From assembly GCA_000827265.1 (NCBI GenBank), contig KN834758.1:620001-684000 (forward strand): 64,000 nt of DNA, in the 5' to 3' direction. The notes beneath the pieces were generated by a model that worked only from the letters and a program-made list of their open reading frames with translations, was not told the origin of the DNA and did not search any database. The DNA comes from Collybiopsis luxurians FD-317 M1 (Eukaryota > Basidiomycota > Agaricomycetes > Agaricales > Omphalotaceae). Made by a program: the position numbers and the translations under genes. The stretch's first letter is position 1. Every line of letters starts with the position of its first letter. Positions 1 through 10,780 of this stretch are shown here, piece by piece.

Positions 1-186
1 GATAGTGTATATGCATTACACATATTTGATTGGAGTTGTACTTTATAGATTTTTTGCTATATACTCGATGTAACAAAAGTTAAATTCTGGGCCATTGTAC
101 GACTGTATGATCCAGCAAAAATGATAGCTTTACATTACAAAGAGAAAAGGAAATGGCTGCATGGAACAAGATCGCGCATTATACAA

Positions 187-2691
187 TTAGATCGTTGGCA
201 TCATCCCAGGATAACTAGAAGTAATAGGAGGGCCAGGCGATGGCCCTCTGCGAGCCGGTGAATGTGTGCCATAAGCTGCTGTAGGAATTGTCGATGTCAT
301 ACCGGGATAGATAGATGTGCCGGGTGCGGAGTAAGCAGTTCCAGCCACAGCGGCAGCAGCAGAAGCACCTCTGAGTGCAGAAGCAGTCAAAGCAGGTGAA
401 TGCCTACCATATGCACCTGCTGCGGCCGAGGCTGGGGTTCCATATATGGAACCTACTCCGCCAGGTCCTCCTTGCGGCAAGCAAAACAAGAACAAAGAAT
501 ATCTCTTCTCCCTCTCTTTACGCCTCTGTTTCTTCTCCCTCTTGCGTCTCTTTTTGTCTGCTCTCGCAGCGTGCCGTCTCGCTCGTGAATCCGCCGCATC
601 TAGAGGATGTTGCGTTCCGTGTCCGCCGTAAAATCCAGTTAGTCGAGGATCGTCGTCTGAATCCGACGAGGAGGAAGAGGACGAGGAAGTATCGTCATCG
701 TCGTCGTAGTAAGGCATGTCGAGTATCCCGTACTGCGGACCGGATCGTCGTTCGCGGCCTTTGTAAAGAACAAGTTCAACACCTCGGCGCTCGAAGAAAG
801 AGTGATTCCAAAGCTCGATAAGTTTGGCCGCGAGGGTAGCCCTTTTTGGTACCTTTCCGTTGATTGGCGAGGTCGGAACTGGTAGACGACCTGACCAAGC
901 GAGGACGACATCCTAAATTTCGAAAGTGAGAGAGGGTGATAGGATGTTGAATAAAAATACCTACATCCATGAAACGCCTCCAGTCCTCACCATAAACATC
1001 GTGTGTTTGAAGCACGACCGGCATTGGCGGCAACCCTTCTAGGAGAAAATCCATATCGTCAATTTTCATTGGCTCAAAAGGTGTATACGGATGTGCGGCA
1101 TTGAGCGGCCTCGAGAAGCAATCTGGTGCAGCCAAAGTTCCTGGTACTGAACCTTGAACACTCGGATACGCTCCGGCAGGCATCCCGCCGGGAATGGGGG
1201 TACTCCCTCTGGAGCGAGCTGTGGGTCCAGGTCCAACTACAGGTCTCCCTTCCATAATATGTCCTGGGGGGTAAACTTCTCCCGCGAAAGGAGACGTCGA
1301 ACGATGGTATGGGGAGGAACCGCGTTGGTACGGAGACGCTGCTCGTGCCCCGTACGGAGTTGTGGATCCGCCATATGCTGGGGGAGGACCATACGGAGAT
1401 GAAGGTCTCGGGGCCGCCATGTACGGCGGCTCCGCAGATCGGAGCCTTGGTGAGGGATTGGAATACGCCGTACCAGGAAAAGGTGGCTTGGGAAACCCGC
1501 CGGTGCTAGGCGGACGTTCGGTCCCAAAGTTTCCGCTCATCCTTCGAGCACGTTCAGCGGCAGCTTCATGTGTGCTATACTTGCGGGGACGAGAAAGTGA
1601 GCCCGGGGGTAGATTCGACTCATGTTCAAGGCCCAAATCGGCGAATTGTTCGGCCAAAGAACCTCCCGTGCTATACTTACGTTCTCTGGGATACCCCATT
1701 CCGGGCCCAGAATTAGGAGCAGTGTATGGACCCGGAGCATTGAATCCCGCAGCCCGGTCTCGTTCAGACCCAGCATAACTAGGAACTCCGCCAGGTGGGA
1801 ATGTGACGGAGGACGGCGGGACACTTTGACTGAAGCTTTTGCGCCGTTGATGAGCGGTAACGACGGCTGCATCTCGTTCTCTGGCGAGACGAAGATCTGG
1901 GTCATTTTCGTACCGCATTGGACTGTATCGATCTCGTTCCTTTTCTCGGAGGATTTTTATCGACTCCTTCTCTTCCTTCTTTCTCCGCTTTTCTTCGCTG
2001 CGTTGCCTGGTGATGCCAATAAAAATGAAATCGAGTCATCAACATCCTATCAACTCACCAATCTCTCAGATTCCTTTGATCTTCTTTGCTAAGGTTTCCT
2101 CTGCTCCATGCTTCAGCAAAGTCCTAAAAGACCAGGGCTTTAGACAATAATCGATCACGACCCAAGGTCAAAATTACTGACAACACTTGCGGGTTGTGCT
2201 CCGTTTGGTAAGATCTATGGATGAGTTAGAAAGAAGGTGACAACAGCAAAGTACGTCTACGCACATGAGTCGCCTCAGCGGGGACCCACTGGATTCCTGT
2301 AACTACGCCTGCAGAGTGGAGTTTAGTGTGGGCTGATTGGCTAGCATTGGAAAAAGTACTGAACCGGTGGGTGTCTGATAGCTATCGATATCGGATTCAT
2401 CAGAGTGTAGGTTGCCACAATACTTCTGAGCTTACCTTGCAGGAACAGCTCTGTTGAGGGGGCCACGTTCAGTACGAAGATCGAGCAAATCTGGTTCCGC
2501 CCCACTCACTTGAACGGATGATAGATGATTTGGCCGTCGGGACCTGTGGAAGTTGTATATGTTATTGAGCCTGGAGTGATTGCAGGTCCTCCGCCAGGCG
2601 ATTGTGTCGCAGCACTGTAAGGATTCGGAGAGTAATGCGGCTCTGCAGGGGCTGTATACGGGGAACCGTAAGGCGAGGGCGATCGGTACAT
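187..2691 (-). CDS. Proline/serine/tyrosine-rich basidiomycete protein (proteophosphoglycan-type annotation)
   Basis: Function unknown. The gene is read right to left and spliced. The first exon (2510-2691) encodes a Tyr/Pro/Ser-rich start, MYRSPSPYGSPYTAP, and ends at a GTGAGT donor. A charged segment rich in Lys, Arg and Glu (about 1920-2010) leads into a long Pro/Gly/Ser/Tyr-rich stretch (about 1100-1900). A compact conserved block follows at about 730-1080, with the segments PYTPFEPMKIDD, WSGRLPVPTSP, LWNHSFFERRGVEL and YKGRERRSG. The tail has an Asp/Ser-acidic run next to a Lys/Arg-basic run and a Gly/Ala/Tyr-rich end. From memory, this block with WSG..P and YKGRERRSG recurs in agaricomycete proteins often labelled proteophosphoglycan. 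Exons between 2100 and 2500 are short and unresolved. The gene is well supported; the function is not. Confidence 0.75.
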
Positions 2692-2881
2692 CGTTCTACA
2701 GAGGTTGCTGAGAATGGAAGTTGCAGTTCAAGGGGGGGCAGGGAGCCGTGGACTCATTGTTTTCTGGCCTTGAGGCTTCCGGCAGCCGGAGATAAGATAT
2801 ACTGTATCTCAGAGAAACGTAGTAGTTTTAATACACGAATAATATTCCAGTCGTATGGTATGATATCCAGTGTTCATTCAT

Positions 2882-3753
2882 TCACCAGAACCGCCAGTAT
2901 ATAAAGATGATAAGAATGAGGGCAACCGCACCGACAGGTGCGTACTGCCGAATCATGGCCTGCAGGTTGATATTTCGAGCAGCCTTGCGAAACTTTTCCG
3001 TATCAGAACGTAGAGACGTAGATAAGTGTGACATGCCTGAAAGCCATTCAAGAAACATTCAGTATTTAAAAAATGAAGACATACGGTCCAGTGAATCTCC
3101 TCTCCACAGCAGCTCTTCCATGTTTTTGGTCATAATCCTGGTAACGTCCTGCAGCTCATCATTTAACTTATTCAGTCCAGAGCCACTTGCGGCACTAGCT
3201 GTTCTTGTGTCTTGGTATAACCGTGCAGTTTTGGACATGAATGTATCTGAAAGAGCGATATTTTCAATGACATGCCTGTAACCCTCGGTAAACATATACG
3301 CACCAAAACCTACGAAAGCATACGGCTTGCGCACAGTTTCAACTTTTGGTCCATAGGAAGTAGCAAATTCTTTGGAAAGTTCATCGAGGTATGAGAATGC
3401 AAGTTTTCGAGGGTAAGACTTGTCTGCAATTGTCAAAAACACGACATTGTCTGCTATGAGGTAGCTGCAATGGCAGCGTCAGGCACGAATTCTTTTTCGC
3501 TTTAATAAGCCCACACACTGCAGCGTATACTGTCCACTTTCTATTGAGCACCTTGGTTCAGAATTTGGGGAGATTCTGCGAAATATGAGCTTGGATTGCT
3601 GTTTATGCTCTTGCAGAGCCTGTTCTGTCTGATACGGTTGAGTCTGTAAGAAGGAAAGGGTTGAGAAGGTAGGAAGCGAACCTGTTCGTCGTCTACGCTG
3701 GCCGCGAGAGGGAGGGCATCTGATGCGCGGACAATAATTGTGGAACGAACCAT
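2882..3753 (-). CDS. SEC22: Sec22, R-SNARE of ER-Golgi transport
   Basis: Vesicle SNARE for traffic between ER and Golgi. The exon joins rebuild the whole family architecture. An N-terminal longin domain starts MVRSTIIVRASDALPLA and runs through YLIADNVVFLTIADKSYPR. The R-SNARE motif (about 3080-3260) carries DVTRIMTKNMEELLWRGD with its zero-layer arginine. A single C-terminal membrane anchor, VGAVALILIIFIYWRFW, ends at the stop. Intron 1 falls after VDDEQ (GTTCGC..TTACAG). A second intron splits a histidine codon in QYTLHYLIAD (GTGTGT..TTGCAG). Total length is near the usual 215 residues. It is divergent from the Mpo1-like gene, with start codons about 150 bp apart. Confidence 0.95.
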
Positions 3754-3903
3754 GGCGAAATCGAGTTAACGTGTCCAGGCCAAGTCTCGGTTATTCCATA
3801 ATACATTACGTAGCTTCCAGATTTGGTAGTCTGAGTCTCGTCCACCCGCCGGTGATCACATATAACCGCAACCGCAACCGCGACTTTCTTCACTACCTCC
3901 ATC

Positions 3904-4720
3904 ATGCCTGGTTCCATTTTCGACGTTCATACCCAGGTAATCCTTTTCCATCCCATCTCATCCAAATCTTACCATTTCTTCGTCCCAGCTCACTTTCTAC
4001 GGCGCGTATCATTCCAACAAGTACAACATTCTCATTCATGTCATCTGTGTACCGCTAATTATGTGGTAAGTAACGACTTCACTATTCATTCGCTTCATTC
4101 CATGTGCTCTGCTCAGGTCAGCCCAAGTTCTTCTTGCAAGTGCCCCACATTCTTCCTTCTTACCGGAATACCGCCATGAATTCAACAAATACCTCGTCTT
4201 TGACTTGAACTATTCTGCTATTCTTGTCTCGTTATATCAGGCGTATTACTTCACTTTGGAACCCGTTGCTGCTGTTTGTAGCTGTGTCTCAGCTCTCCAC
4301 AGATATCTGATTCGTCTGATCCATTCTATCTAGCTACTTTACGTCCCCCAATTTGCCCTCTCCCTTCTAACGGCTACCGCGTTTGCTCAGAGACAAGATC
4401 ATCTCACCGTATCTATTGCTATGCAAACGGTCTGTTGGATCGCGCAGTTTATTGGACATGGGGTGGCTGAGAAACGTGCCCCTGCGCTATTGGACAATCT
4501 AGTGGGAGGTTAGGTTTATTCACTCTCTTCAAAAGGTTGTATGTATCTCATCATCATGGATACAGCTATTTTTCTAGCGCCCTTCTTCGTCCATCTTGAA
4601 GTCCTCTTTGCCCTCGGATATCGACCTGAGATGCACAAGCGCCTCGTTAACGACGTAGGGAAGGAGATCGCGCGCATCAAAAAGATTGAAGGCGATAAAC
4701 GGCGCGCAAAAGCTCAGTAG
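3904..4720 (+). CDS. MPO1: Mpo1-like (DUF962/YGL010w) 2-hydroxy fatty acid dioxygenase
   Basis: A small polytopic ER membrane protein. Yeast Mpo1 is an Fe(II)-dependent dioxygenase in fatty-acid alpha-oxidation of phytosphingosine breakdown. The start MPGSIFDVHTQ is followed by an intron, then LTFYGAYHSNKYNILIH with the conserved histidines, CVPLIMW, a second exon with LPEYRHEFNKYLVFD and EPVAA, then QFIGHGVAEKRAPALLDN (another family histidine pair) and FFVHLEVLFALGY. The end is basic and cytosolic-looking (KEIARIKKIEGDKRRAKAQ). At least three introns of about 50-60 nt are needed. Length (about 200 residues) and hydrophobic pattern fit the family. Substrate is inferred from family only. Confidence 0.9.
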
Positions 4721-4988
4721 TTTCGGAATTCATGAGCTTACGATTCGAGGGCCCATATTTTTTTTTGAACGAGCCGCCGATCTTTGGTCGTTTTATGATA
4801 GCGGGTGATGATTTTCCTTTGCTACGATGGATTGTTCTTTTCTCCTTGTACTTTACTGTATACTTCACTGGATGTACATGGTTAGTTATTGCGTTCAAGC
4901 CTTTTCACTATATCTTGAACTTTTTCAAACACATCTTCAAACGCTTAATAAATGTTGTAATATTTATGCCTCTACCGCTCAAAACAAT

Positions 4989-5075
4989 GGCCGCCTGGCG
5001 AAATGGCATCGCGTCTGACTACGATTACGTAATCGATCAATCAGGAGATTGCAGGTTCGACCCCTGCGGTGGTCA
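4989..5075 (+). tRNA. tRNA-Arg(ACG) with a 15-nt intron
   Basis: The fold can be drawn completely. Acceptor stem GGCCGCC pairs with GGTGGTC (two G-T pairs) and is followed by discriminator A at 5075. The D stem is GCGA/TCGC. The anticodon stem TCTGA/TCAGG encloses loop C-T-ACG-A, with the anticodon at 5021-5023. The T stem GCAGG/CCTGC encloses TTCGACC. A 15-nt insertion at 5025-5039 lies between positions 37 and 38, the canonical site of nuclear tRNA introns. ACG would be edited to ICG to read CGU/CGC/CGA. Confidence 0.95.
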
Positions 5076-5092
5076 TTTCGATATCTTTTGTG

Positions 5093-5106
5093 TTTTTTTT
5101 TTTTTT
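5093..5106 (+). terminator. RNA polymerase III terminator of the tRNA-Arg gene
   Basis: A run of 14 T residues begins 18 nt after the discriminator base, the usual Pol III stop signal. Confidence 0.85.
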
Positions 5107-5187
5107 GTTGTGCCTCAGTGCCAACTTCCTGTGATTGCCACACAGAGAAAATTACTCTAGTCCGAAAAATAATTACAGATCATGCTG

Positions 5188-6892
5188 TCAGTATATAACC
5201 TTTCCTTCAATGTTGAACCTCTCCCAGCACCCAAGCTGCGGTGCCAAAGACCGGAAGGACAATTCTTCAGCATCCTGATCCTCCTCCGTCAACCCAGGAG
5301 GCAATTCCGACTGTCTTCCCCACCAGTCACTAAATGGCCCTGAAGGTCCCTTTAGTAGAGCTTTTGCTTCGTAGTAGTAGTGAATAGGTCCAGGACCAGT
5401 TTTGATGTCGTAGTAAGACTGCGTACTACAAATGGGAATGGGAGTACGGTAATGAGCTGAAACAGAAGAAAAACGAAAATGGCATAAAAAGGAAAATGAT
5501 GTCTCACTACGTACCTAGATATCTCCTCATTATAGATCTCTTTGCAAACTCTGGCGTATAGCCTGAACATGGAGAGTTTGCACAAGTACGGTCTATAACT
5601 CAATGTCAACGATCAACGATCCACACCAAGTTCAAGGCGACAATGGAACGATCGCAGATATTGGCGAGATGCCATTCAGAGACAGAACGAGAAAAAGTGT
5701 CACAAACACTCACAGAAATTTATCATCCTGCAGTCTTTGTCTATGCTTTGGTGATGCACCGCGTTTGAAGCCATTAATGATTACTTGGACGGTCCCGGTT
5801 TCTACCTCACTTTGTAGCAGCGTTGGGGGCGATAAAGGATCTGCCCACCAGCAAAGAGCTGTTGGTGCAGCTAATGAATTTCACCAACAAAGACGAAGAT
5901 ATGAAAACACCAACATTCATGGCTCGAAGTATTTGCCGTTCCGAAACCGAGCACAGTACGGGAATGAACAAATGGAATGGACGTGAAGACGATTGTAGGT
6001 ATATGGAGGGCGTAAGCACCTATGCGCTAGAATAAGGCTTCCGACTTTGTCAATGGAGAAACGGCGGACCTCTGTGGATGTCAGGTAAGAGCCCTTCCAG
6101 CCTACCGCCCAGCGCCCTTTTACAATCCTCAGCAACACTATTAATTAGATTGACGTCGTCGGTTGAAAGGACTTCACCGATTATTATTTTCGTTATATAG
6201 ATCCCTTGAAGGAAAAATCTAGCACATAAAAAGCCTTGAAATCCAAGCCATGCCCAGCTGGCGATTTTGTCGCTGCACGACAGGGATAGAGTTGGCGGAG
6301 AGTCGGCTCGGCCGGGCTTTGTACGGAGAACATTGTACAAATGATAATTGTTCCGACCACGAGCAGTAGCACCTTCAGGAGGTATGACGACAGCAGAATC
6401 TTTCAAAGTAGCCATGTCGGGATCTTGAGAGGCAGCGAGGAAGCGCGTCGAGGCATCACCACAAGGCACCGTGGAAATGTACATTCGAAGCTCAACACCG
6501 TTTCGGAGACGATACGAATCTTCCTGCCGTTCAATCCATTTGCTCTTAGAGTCGCGCTCTCTCAAAATCTCTTCCAAAAGCCATCTGATTCCTCCTCGCC
6601 GCGCAAGAATCTCCGCATGACTATCATGGATTGCCTCCCCATGCGCTGTTAATCTATTCTCTGGAAGGCACTTCAAGTTGGCGGAATCAAAATCTCTCTT
6701 TCTCGACCAGGAACTTGCGATTGGGCAGGTGCGTACCTTGGTTCCTGTCCCTAGAGAGATTATTTTACACTCAGAAGTCGCATTATTTGTAAGGTAAAGT
6801 GCGGCGAGAATGGTATATTGTGAAGGTTGAGGGTATGTTTTTAGTCGTAAATAGAGAGCATGTATTGATGCGACATGTATATCGTCGGACAT
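5188..6892 (-). CDS. TAD1: tRNA-specific adenosine deaminase 1 (Tad1/ADAT1)
   Basis: Deaminates adenosine 37 of tRNA-Ala to inosine, which is later methylated. All three zinc/catalytic deaminase motifs are visible: HAEILARRG (ligand His and catalytic Glu), VPCGDAS (first Cys) and LSCSDKIASW (second Cys). Further family segments are LGTGTKCLPENR, LQGIYITKIIIGEV, FVHSRTVLGFGTANTSSHE, VIINGFKRGASPKHRQRL and, near the end, SDWWGRQSELPPGL. An intron with GTACGC donor (about 6669-6728) joins GTGTK to CLPENR. The start at 6892 (MSDDIHVASIHALY) is preferred over an upstream in-frame ATG at 6946, because the family begins close to this helix. The TGA at 5188 follows FNIEGKVIY. Several small 3' exons are inferred. 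Confidence 0.93.
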
Positions 6893-7641
6893 CTGGAAAC
6901 TCTCAGTCGATAGATGGCTGCTAGTGGTAGTTTGAAAGTGAGGCACAATTAACGCCCGTCTTTCGACTGGGCGCCTTTTCTGCTTCTCTAGTAATAGCTT
7001 TTTCCCTTCAATCTCGAGTCACCTCATTTGATGTGTGGACGCTTCGGGTTCGAATTTGTGGTGTTGACATTCTTTTAAAACCATTGAACGAAGTACAAAC
7101 TAATGCCTCCCCTTCTACTGAAGAGTTCCCAGTTTCCACCAGAGAGAGTACAAGCCTCGCCTGGGCTTTATTTCTTATTATTCATTGAAATTCTATGACC
7201 AGACATCGACTTCTTCAGTGCAGAAAATCACAGCAGGCAAAAACTCTACCAAGTCCTGTGGCTTCTCCGAATCAGTTTTTCTAATGTATGTATATCCATA
7301 TTTGCTCTGTCTCTCATCCATATTTCTTCCAGCCGTCTGTCTCCCATTCAATTGCCCAAACTGACTTGACCGTAGGAGAGATCTCCTTGTCGTGAACTAC
7401 AATTGTGGCCTCGGCATTCAACATCATTGCTATAGTCACATGGAATAAAGGGCCGCAACTCCGCCTTTGTTGACAATATGTTCTGGCAGATTGTCAAATA
7501 TGGTCCCACCGAGCTGGTCCAAGTATCTGCCTTTGTTGGCCACAATAAGAATGAGAGGTATAAAAACCCTGGGCTTGGGAGATATCGCATTCCCCAGGAT
7601 TGGACAAGCAAGCTTTTCTACGCCATTTAAATACGGCCACA
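6893..7641. other. Intergenic region with no supported gene
   Basis: About 750 bp between the Tad1 start and the small serine-rich ORF. I see only short ORFs without recognisable motifs. It must hold the Tad1 promoter. Confidence 0.5.
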
Positions 7642-7992
7642 ATGGGCAAGCCTAGTACTAGCTGGTCAAAACCTAGACCGACTAGCCAACGCCCGAGTTC
7701 CTCGCTTGGCCCCACCGCCTCTACGTCGTCCTTGCCACATTCTCAACCTATGAATCAGTACTCTTGTGCTTCTCCGAAGACAGTTGCTTCTACCTCACGT
7801 GTACATTCACAACCGGCGCCGTATGCCAGTAAAGCCACTAGAACGAGTGCCAACACTTCTAGTCGAGCGAGCGGCAGTTCTACCGCGGGAATCGCGTATC
7901 AGACAGCAAATAATACTCAATGGTTCAGAGTCCCGGATCCTGAACCTTGGGACGGCGAGATTAGTGTTTATCCACCTAGCGATAAAGAATGA
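7642..7992 (+). CDS. Small serine/threonine-rich hypothetical protein
   Basis: Not recognised. The ORF starts MGKPSTSWSKPRPTSQR; an upstream in-frame ATG at 7600 is also possible. It runs about 116 residues with many Ser, Thr, Ala and Pro and ends in a different-looking, more conserved-style tail, QWFRVPDPEPWDGEIS. No signal peptide or membrane segment. The tail makes it look more protein-like than a random ORF, but the rest is low complexity and there is no family match I know. It could be a chance ORF. Confidence 0.35.
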   Translation: MGKPSTSWSKPRPTSQRPSSSLGPTASTSSLPHSQPMNQYSCASPKTVASTSRVHSQPAPYASKATRTSANTSSRASGSSTAGIAYQTANNTQWFRVPDPEPWDGEISVYPPSDKE

Positions 7993-8476
7993 AAGAGATC
8001 GGAGAACGACGTGCGGAGGACACTTTTAAAAGCAGATTGTTAACGAAATACAGGGCATAGGACTTCAGTGATACGAAATAAAATCATCTATGAATGGACG
8101 CGACGGAGCGTGTTTGCTCTATACACTGATCTCGACATATTTAAGTGGCACTAGCTTGCGGACAGTCAAAGGAGCGAGAATCTCGTTTAATTTAGTTCAG
8201 CCCACCTTTCTGTGCCAAGTCCTGTTTGTTTCGCACTCTGAGCGAACATAAAAGAATATGAATGACGTAGAATGTATTATGCTGCACTTTCTGTGGTGAG
8301 TACAGAGAGAGATTACACTATGGGTAATGCTGGCGGATACAGGCTGTTAGTACACTGGCCATTATTACAAGTCATGAAAGGACGGTAGCGTAATAGAACG
8401 TTACAATGGACGAAATGATATCATATGTGTATGTAGATGAGCTGTCAATCAATGAAAGTTTGGGGATAAGACTCCC
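7993..8476. other. Intergenic region with no supported gene
   Basis: About 480 bp between the small serine-rich ORF and the stop of the 98-residue gene. I see no coding pattern, RNA fold or repeat here. Confidence 0.5.
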
Positions 8477-8888
8477 TTACTTCCTGTTGAGCTCTTCCTG
8501 TTGAGCTCTCAACTCGTCGCGACCCTACAAACTTGGATTAAAGAGGAGAAGATCATAACGAAGCTCAATTTACCTTAACCTCCTGCCTGCCTAAGTTCTC
8601 CAGAACCTGCGGGTCAGTCGGGACGTGGGGGTCTCGAGCATGAAAAGGGCCCATTTGCTCGTTGTTGTTCAGTCCCATGCCAGTTCCCGGTGCAGGGTTT
8701 TGGAGATCGGCTGGGTTGTTGGTTTTCTAAGTAACGCATTCATAGCATGTCAGTATACGGGGTATAGAATGATCGAAGACCGATGGACATACAGCAGGAT
8801 GAGGTTGAATGGAGAAGCTTTGTTCCTCGCCACCTTCATTATGGTGGGATGAAACTTTGGATTTGACTTTATTCAAGAGGTTGGACAT
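8477..8888 (-). CDS. Small (98 aa) conserved basidiomycete protein, three exons
   Basis: No long ORF reveals this gene; it appears only after splicing. Exons are 8793-8888 (MSNLLNKVKSKVSSHHNEGG..), 8574-8726 (KTNNPADLQNPAPGTGMG.., ..QMGPFHARDPHVPTDPQVL..) and 8477-8524 (GRDELRAQQEELNRK, stop). Both introns start GTATGT or GTAAAT and end AG, and all three exons are joined in phase 0. The product is hydrophilic with no membrane segment. The block GPFHARDPHVP followed by a helix ending in a short Gln/Glu-rich tail looks like the small hypothetical proteins common in agaricomycetes. Function unknown. Confidence 0.75.
8481..8508 (-). repeat. 14-bp perfect tandem duplication inside the last exon
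   Basis: Two adjacent copies of ttcctgttgagctc (+ strand). Because 14 is not a multiple of three, the copies are read in different frames and together encode the C-terminal AQQEELNR of the 98-residue protein. Confidence 0.9.
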
Positions 8889-9995
8889 TGTTCAATTAGT
8901 TAGATGAGTTGTTGTGGAAAGCATTTATATACCTGTCGTTAGTATCTATGACGCGCAGCACTTATAGTCTGTGGCGCAGTTTTCTCCGCAGTGGAGTTTC
9001 GACGTCAGCCGTTCCTGAGAGCAACCTGTGATCCAGAGTACCCTGAGCTTGCAGGCTGTTAATGATGTTTGTAAAATTCTGTCTCTTGGCGTCATGGTAC
9101 TCCCAGTTACTAGTAGTATTTCACGGTGTTGCTCCTCAATTTGCCACAGTCTTCTGAAGAACTGCCCATTTTGAAGCGTTGACTTTGCCTGAAAATCTTC
9201 TCTACGATGTTCTATCAGCTGGGAAGTGACGTCTCGTTGTTATTCATCAATGTCAGGCGTATGTGTTTACGCAGTACGCTATTCCTGCTTGATTCCTGCA
9301 GCGCATTTACTGACATTCTACGGCGACTACTCATCACCGTACGCCTTCTATCACAAGATCTTTTGTCGATTTGAGACTAAGTGGGGGATGGTTCCGAAAA
9401 CTTTGGTGTGTAGGAGATGTCGACCAAGTTTTTGGAGTCGATATCTGTTATGCAGCAGAGTTTTTGGGAATCATTTGACAGAGATTCCAGAACGTCCTTC
9501 CATTGGATGCTCCGTTTTGCGGCGACCGGTATACGGTTGTTTCAACTAGGTTAAACAGGGATACCCATAGCGAAGCTGTGCTAAGTAGCAAACTCCGTTG
9601 GATTTCCGGCGGCGTCGCGAGGACTTCTACCTTAAGGTTCGGTATCTGAGGGGCGAACTGCAACGATAATTTAATCTGTAACATGCTGAATGGAAGTATT
9701 AAATGCTCTATGAAGTATCGTTCGATGCAGGGGGAATTAAGACTGATCATTTGCTCGAGCTCAGGAGATTGGGAGGGGGGAACTGATTCGGTAGATGCCG
9801 AAAAAAGCAACTCCCAGCCGCTTAGCCACCGGATCAAAATCAAGGTGCTTAGGTGATACAGTTCGATGCATTAATTTCCTGTTCACTTCAATTCATTCTT
9901 TTCTTCCTGCGCGCTCATCTCTTCCCCCAACGGCGCTGAGACAGACTTCTGCTCAGTCGCTGGCTGTCAGCGCCAGTACACCGAGTTGCTCCAAA
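8889..9995. other. 1.1-kb region without a convincing gene
   Basis: The minus strand holds an ORF of 131 residues (9448-9843) and, further on, open stretches in other frames (for example WEYHDAKRQNFTNIINSLQ at about 9040-9110). These do not join into a recognisable protein by clean introns. It may be a decayed gene or a rapidly evolving orphan. Confidence 0.4.
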
Positions 9996-10506
9996 ATGCT
10001 CGCTCTCGCATTCAGCTCGCTGCTCGTCACCCTACTTTTCATCTATCTGTTCATGCCGGGATTGTTACTATCCACCGACGACGATTTTCACGAATCAACT
10101 CCCGCTGTCGTCGCTGCTCGTTCGTCTCACCATTACCCAGTTGTCTACCAACTTCATTGACTCTGCGACAGGTAACCCCTTTAGAGAAAGCGGTCCTCCC
10201 GCTAACATGGCAAAACTCATCCTACTCCGGCATAAGGTATGTAGTAGTTTGAGTCAAACACCGTCTCTATTCTTATGATTCACCACCAGATACAAACTAC
10301 TAATCGAAAACAGCGAAGGAGTGCTTCCCATTCGCGTCAGGCTTCACGAACATATACCATTCCCCAACCCCGAGCAGCAAAAGCACCTTGGTTACGGTTT
10401 GGCAGATCTTTCGGAAAACAATACCATTGACCTCTTTGGCTTGACGGCTCGCGGTTCATTCTTGGTGGATACCTATTGCAGGCTCCTGTATTCTTATACC
10501 CAGTAA
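9996..10506 (+). CDS. Membrane-anchored basidiomycete hypothetical protein, apparently frameshifted
   Basis: Not assigned to a function. The ATG at 9996 opens a hydrophobic anchor, MLALAFSSLLVTLLFIYLF. A coherent sequence then continues in the +1 frame: TIFTNQLPLSSLLVRLTI, TQLSTNFIDSATGNPFRES, GPPANMAKLILLRHK. A GTATGT..CACCAG intron follows, then YKLLIENSEGVLPIRVRLHE, HIPFPNPEQQKHLGYG and LFGLTARGSFLVDTYC before the stop at 10506. The two parts together look like one small single-pass membrane protein. However, no GT..AG pair explains the shift near 10060-10075. Options are a one-base indel (sequencing error or pseudogene), an unrecognised 5' intron, or a different start. Confidence 0.5.
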
Positions 10507-10780
10507 ACGAGTGGTTTTTGCTCAGATAGTGCATTTGGGAAACGCTTGACATAAATTGTAACACTTCGCCTTCATTTGACCTCTTCATCAGTATACCTTA
10601 CCTCGCTCCCCCCTTTTTTGCTTCTTCAAACTTGGTCACAAGTTGTCGTAGAGATTTACATTTGGATATTTACTGGTAAATTAAGTCCGGTTCTGTGCAC
10701 GTAACAGAACAAGCAAGATAGCGACGACAAATCAAAACGAATGTAAAATAGACCACAAAAGAGGTACTTATTGGCGCGAG

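Noticed and set aside
4732..4988. 5' part of a plus-strand ORF that runs on into the tRNA gene
   Set aside because: The ORF (4732-5160) passes straight through the tRNA and its T-run terminator, so it is not coding.
7040..7060. ggttcgaa resembling a tRNA B box
   Set aside because: No A box at the right distance and no cloverleaf can be drawn.
9226..9549. Plus-strand ORF of 107 residues
   Set aside because: Cys/Arg-rich, no family pattern, and overlaps a minus-strand open stretch; likely chance.
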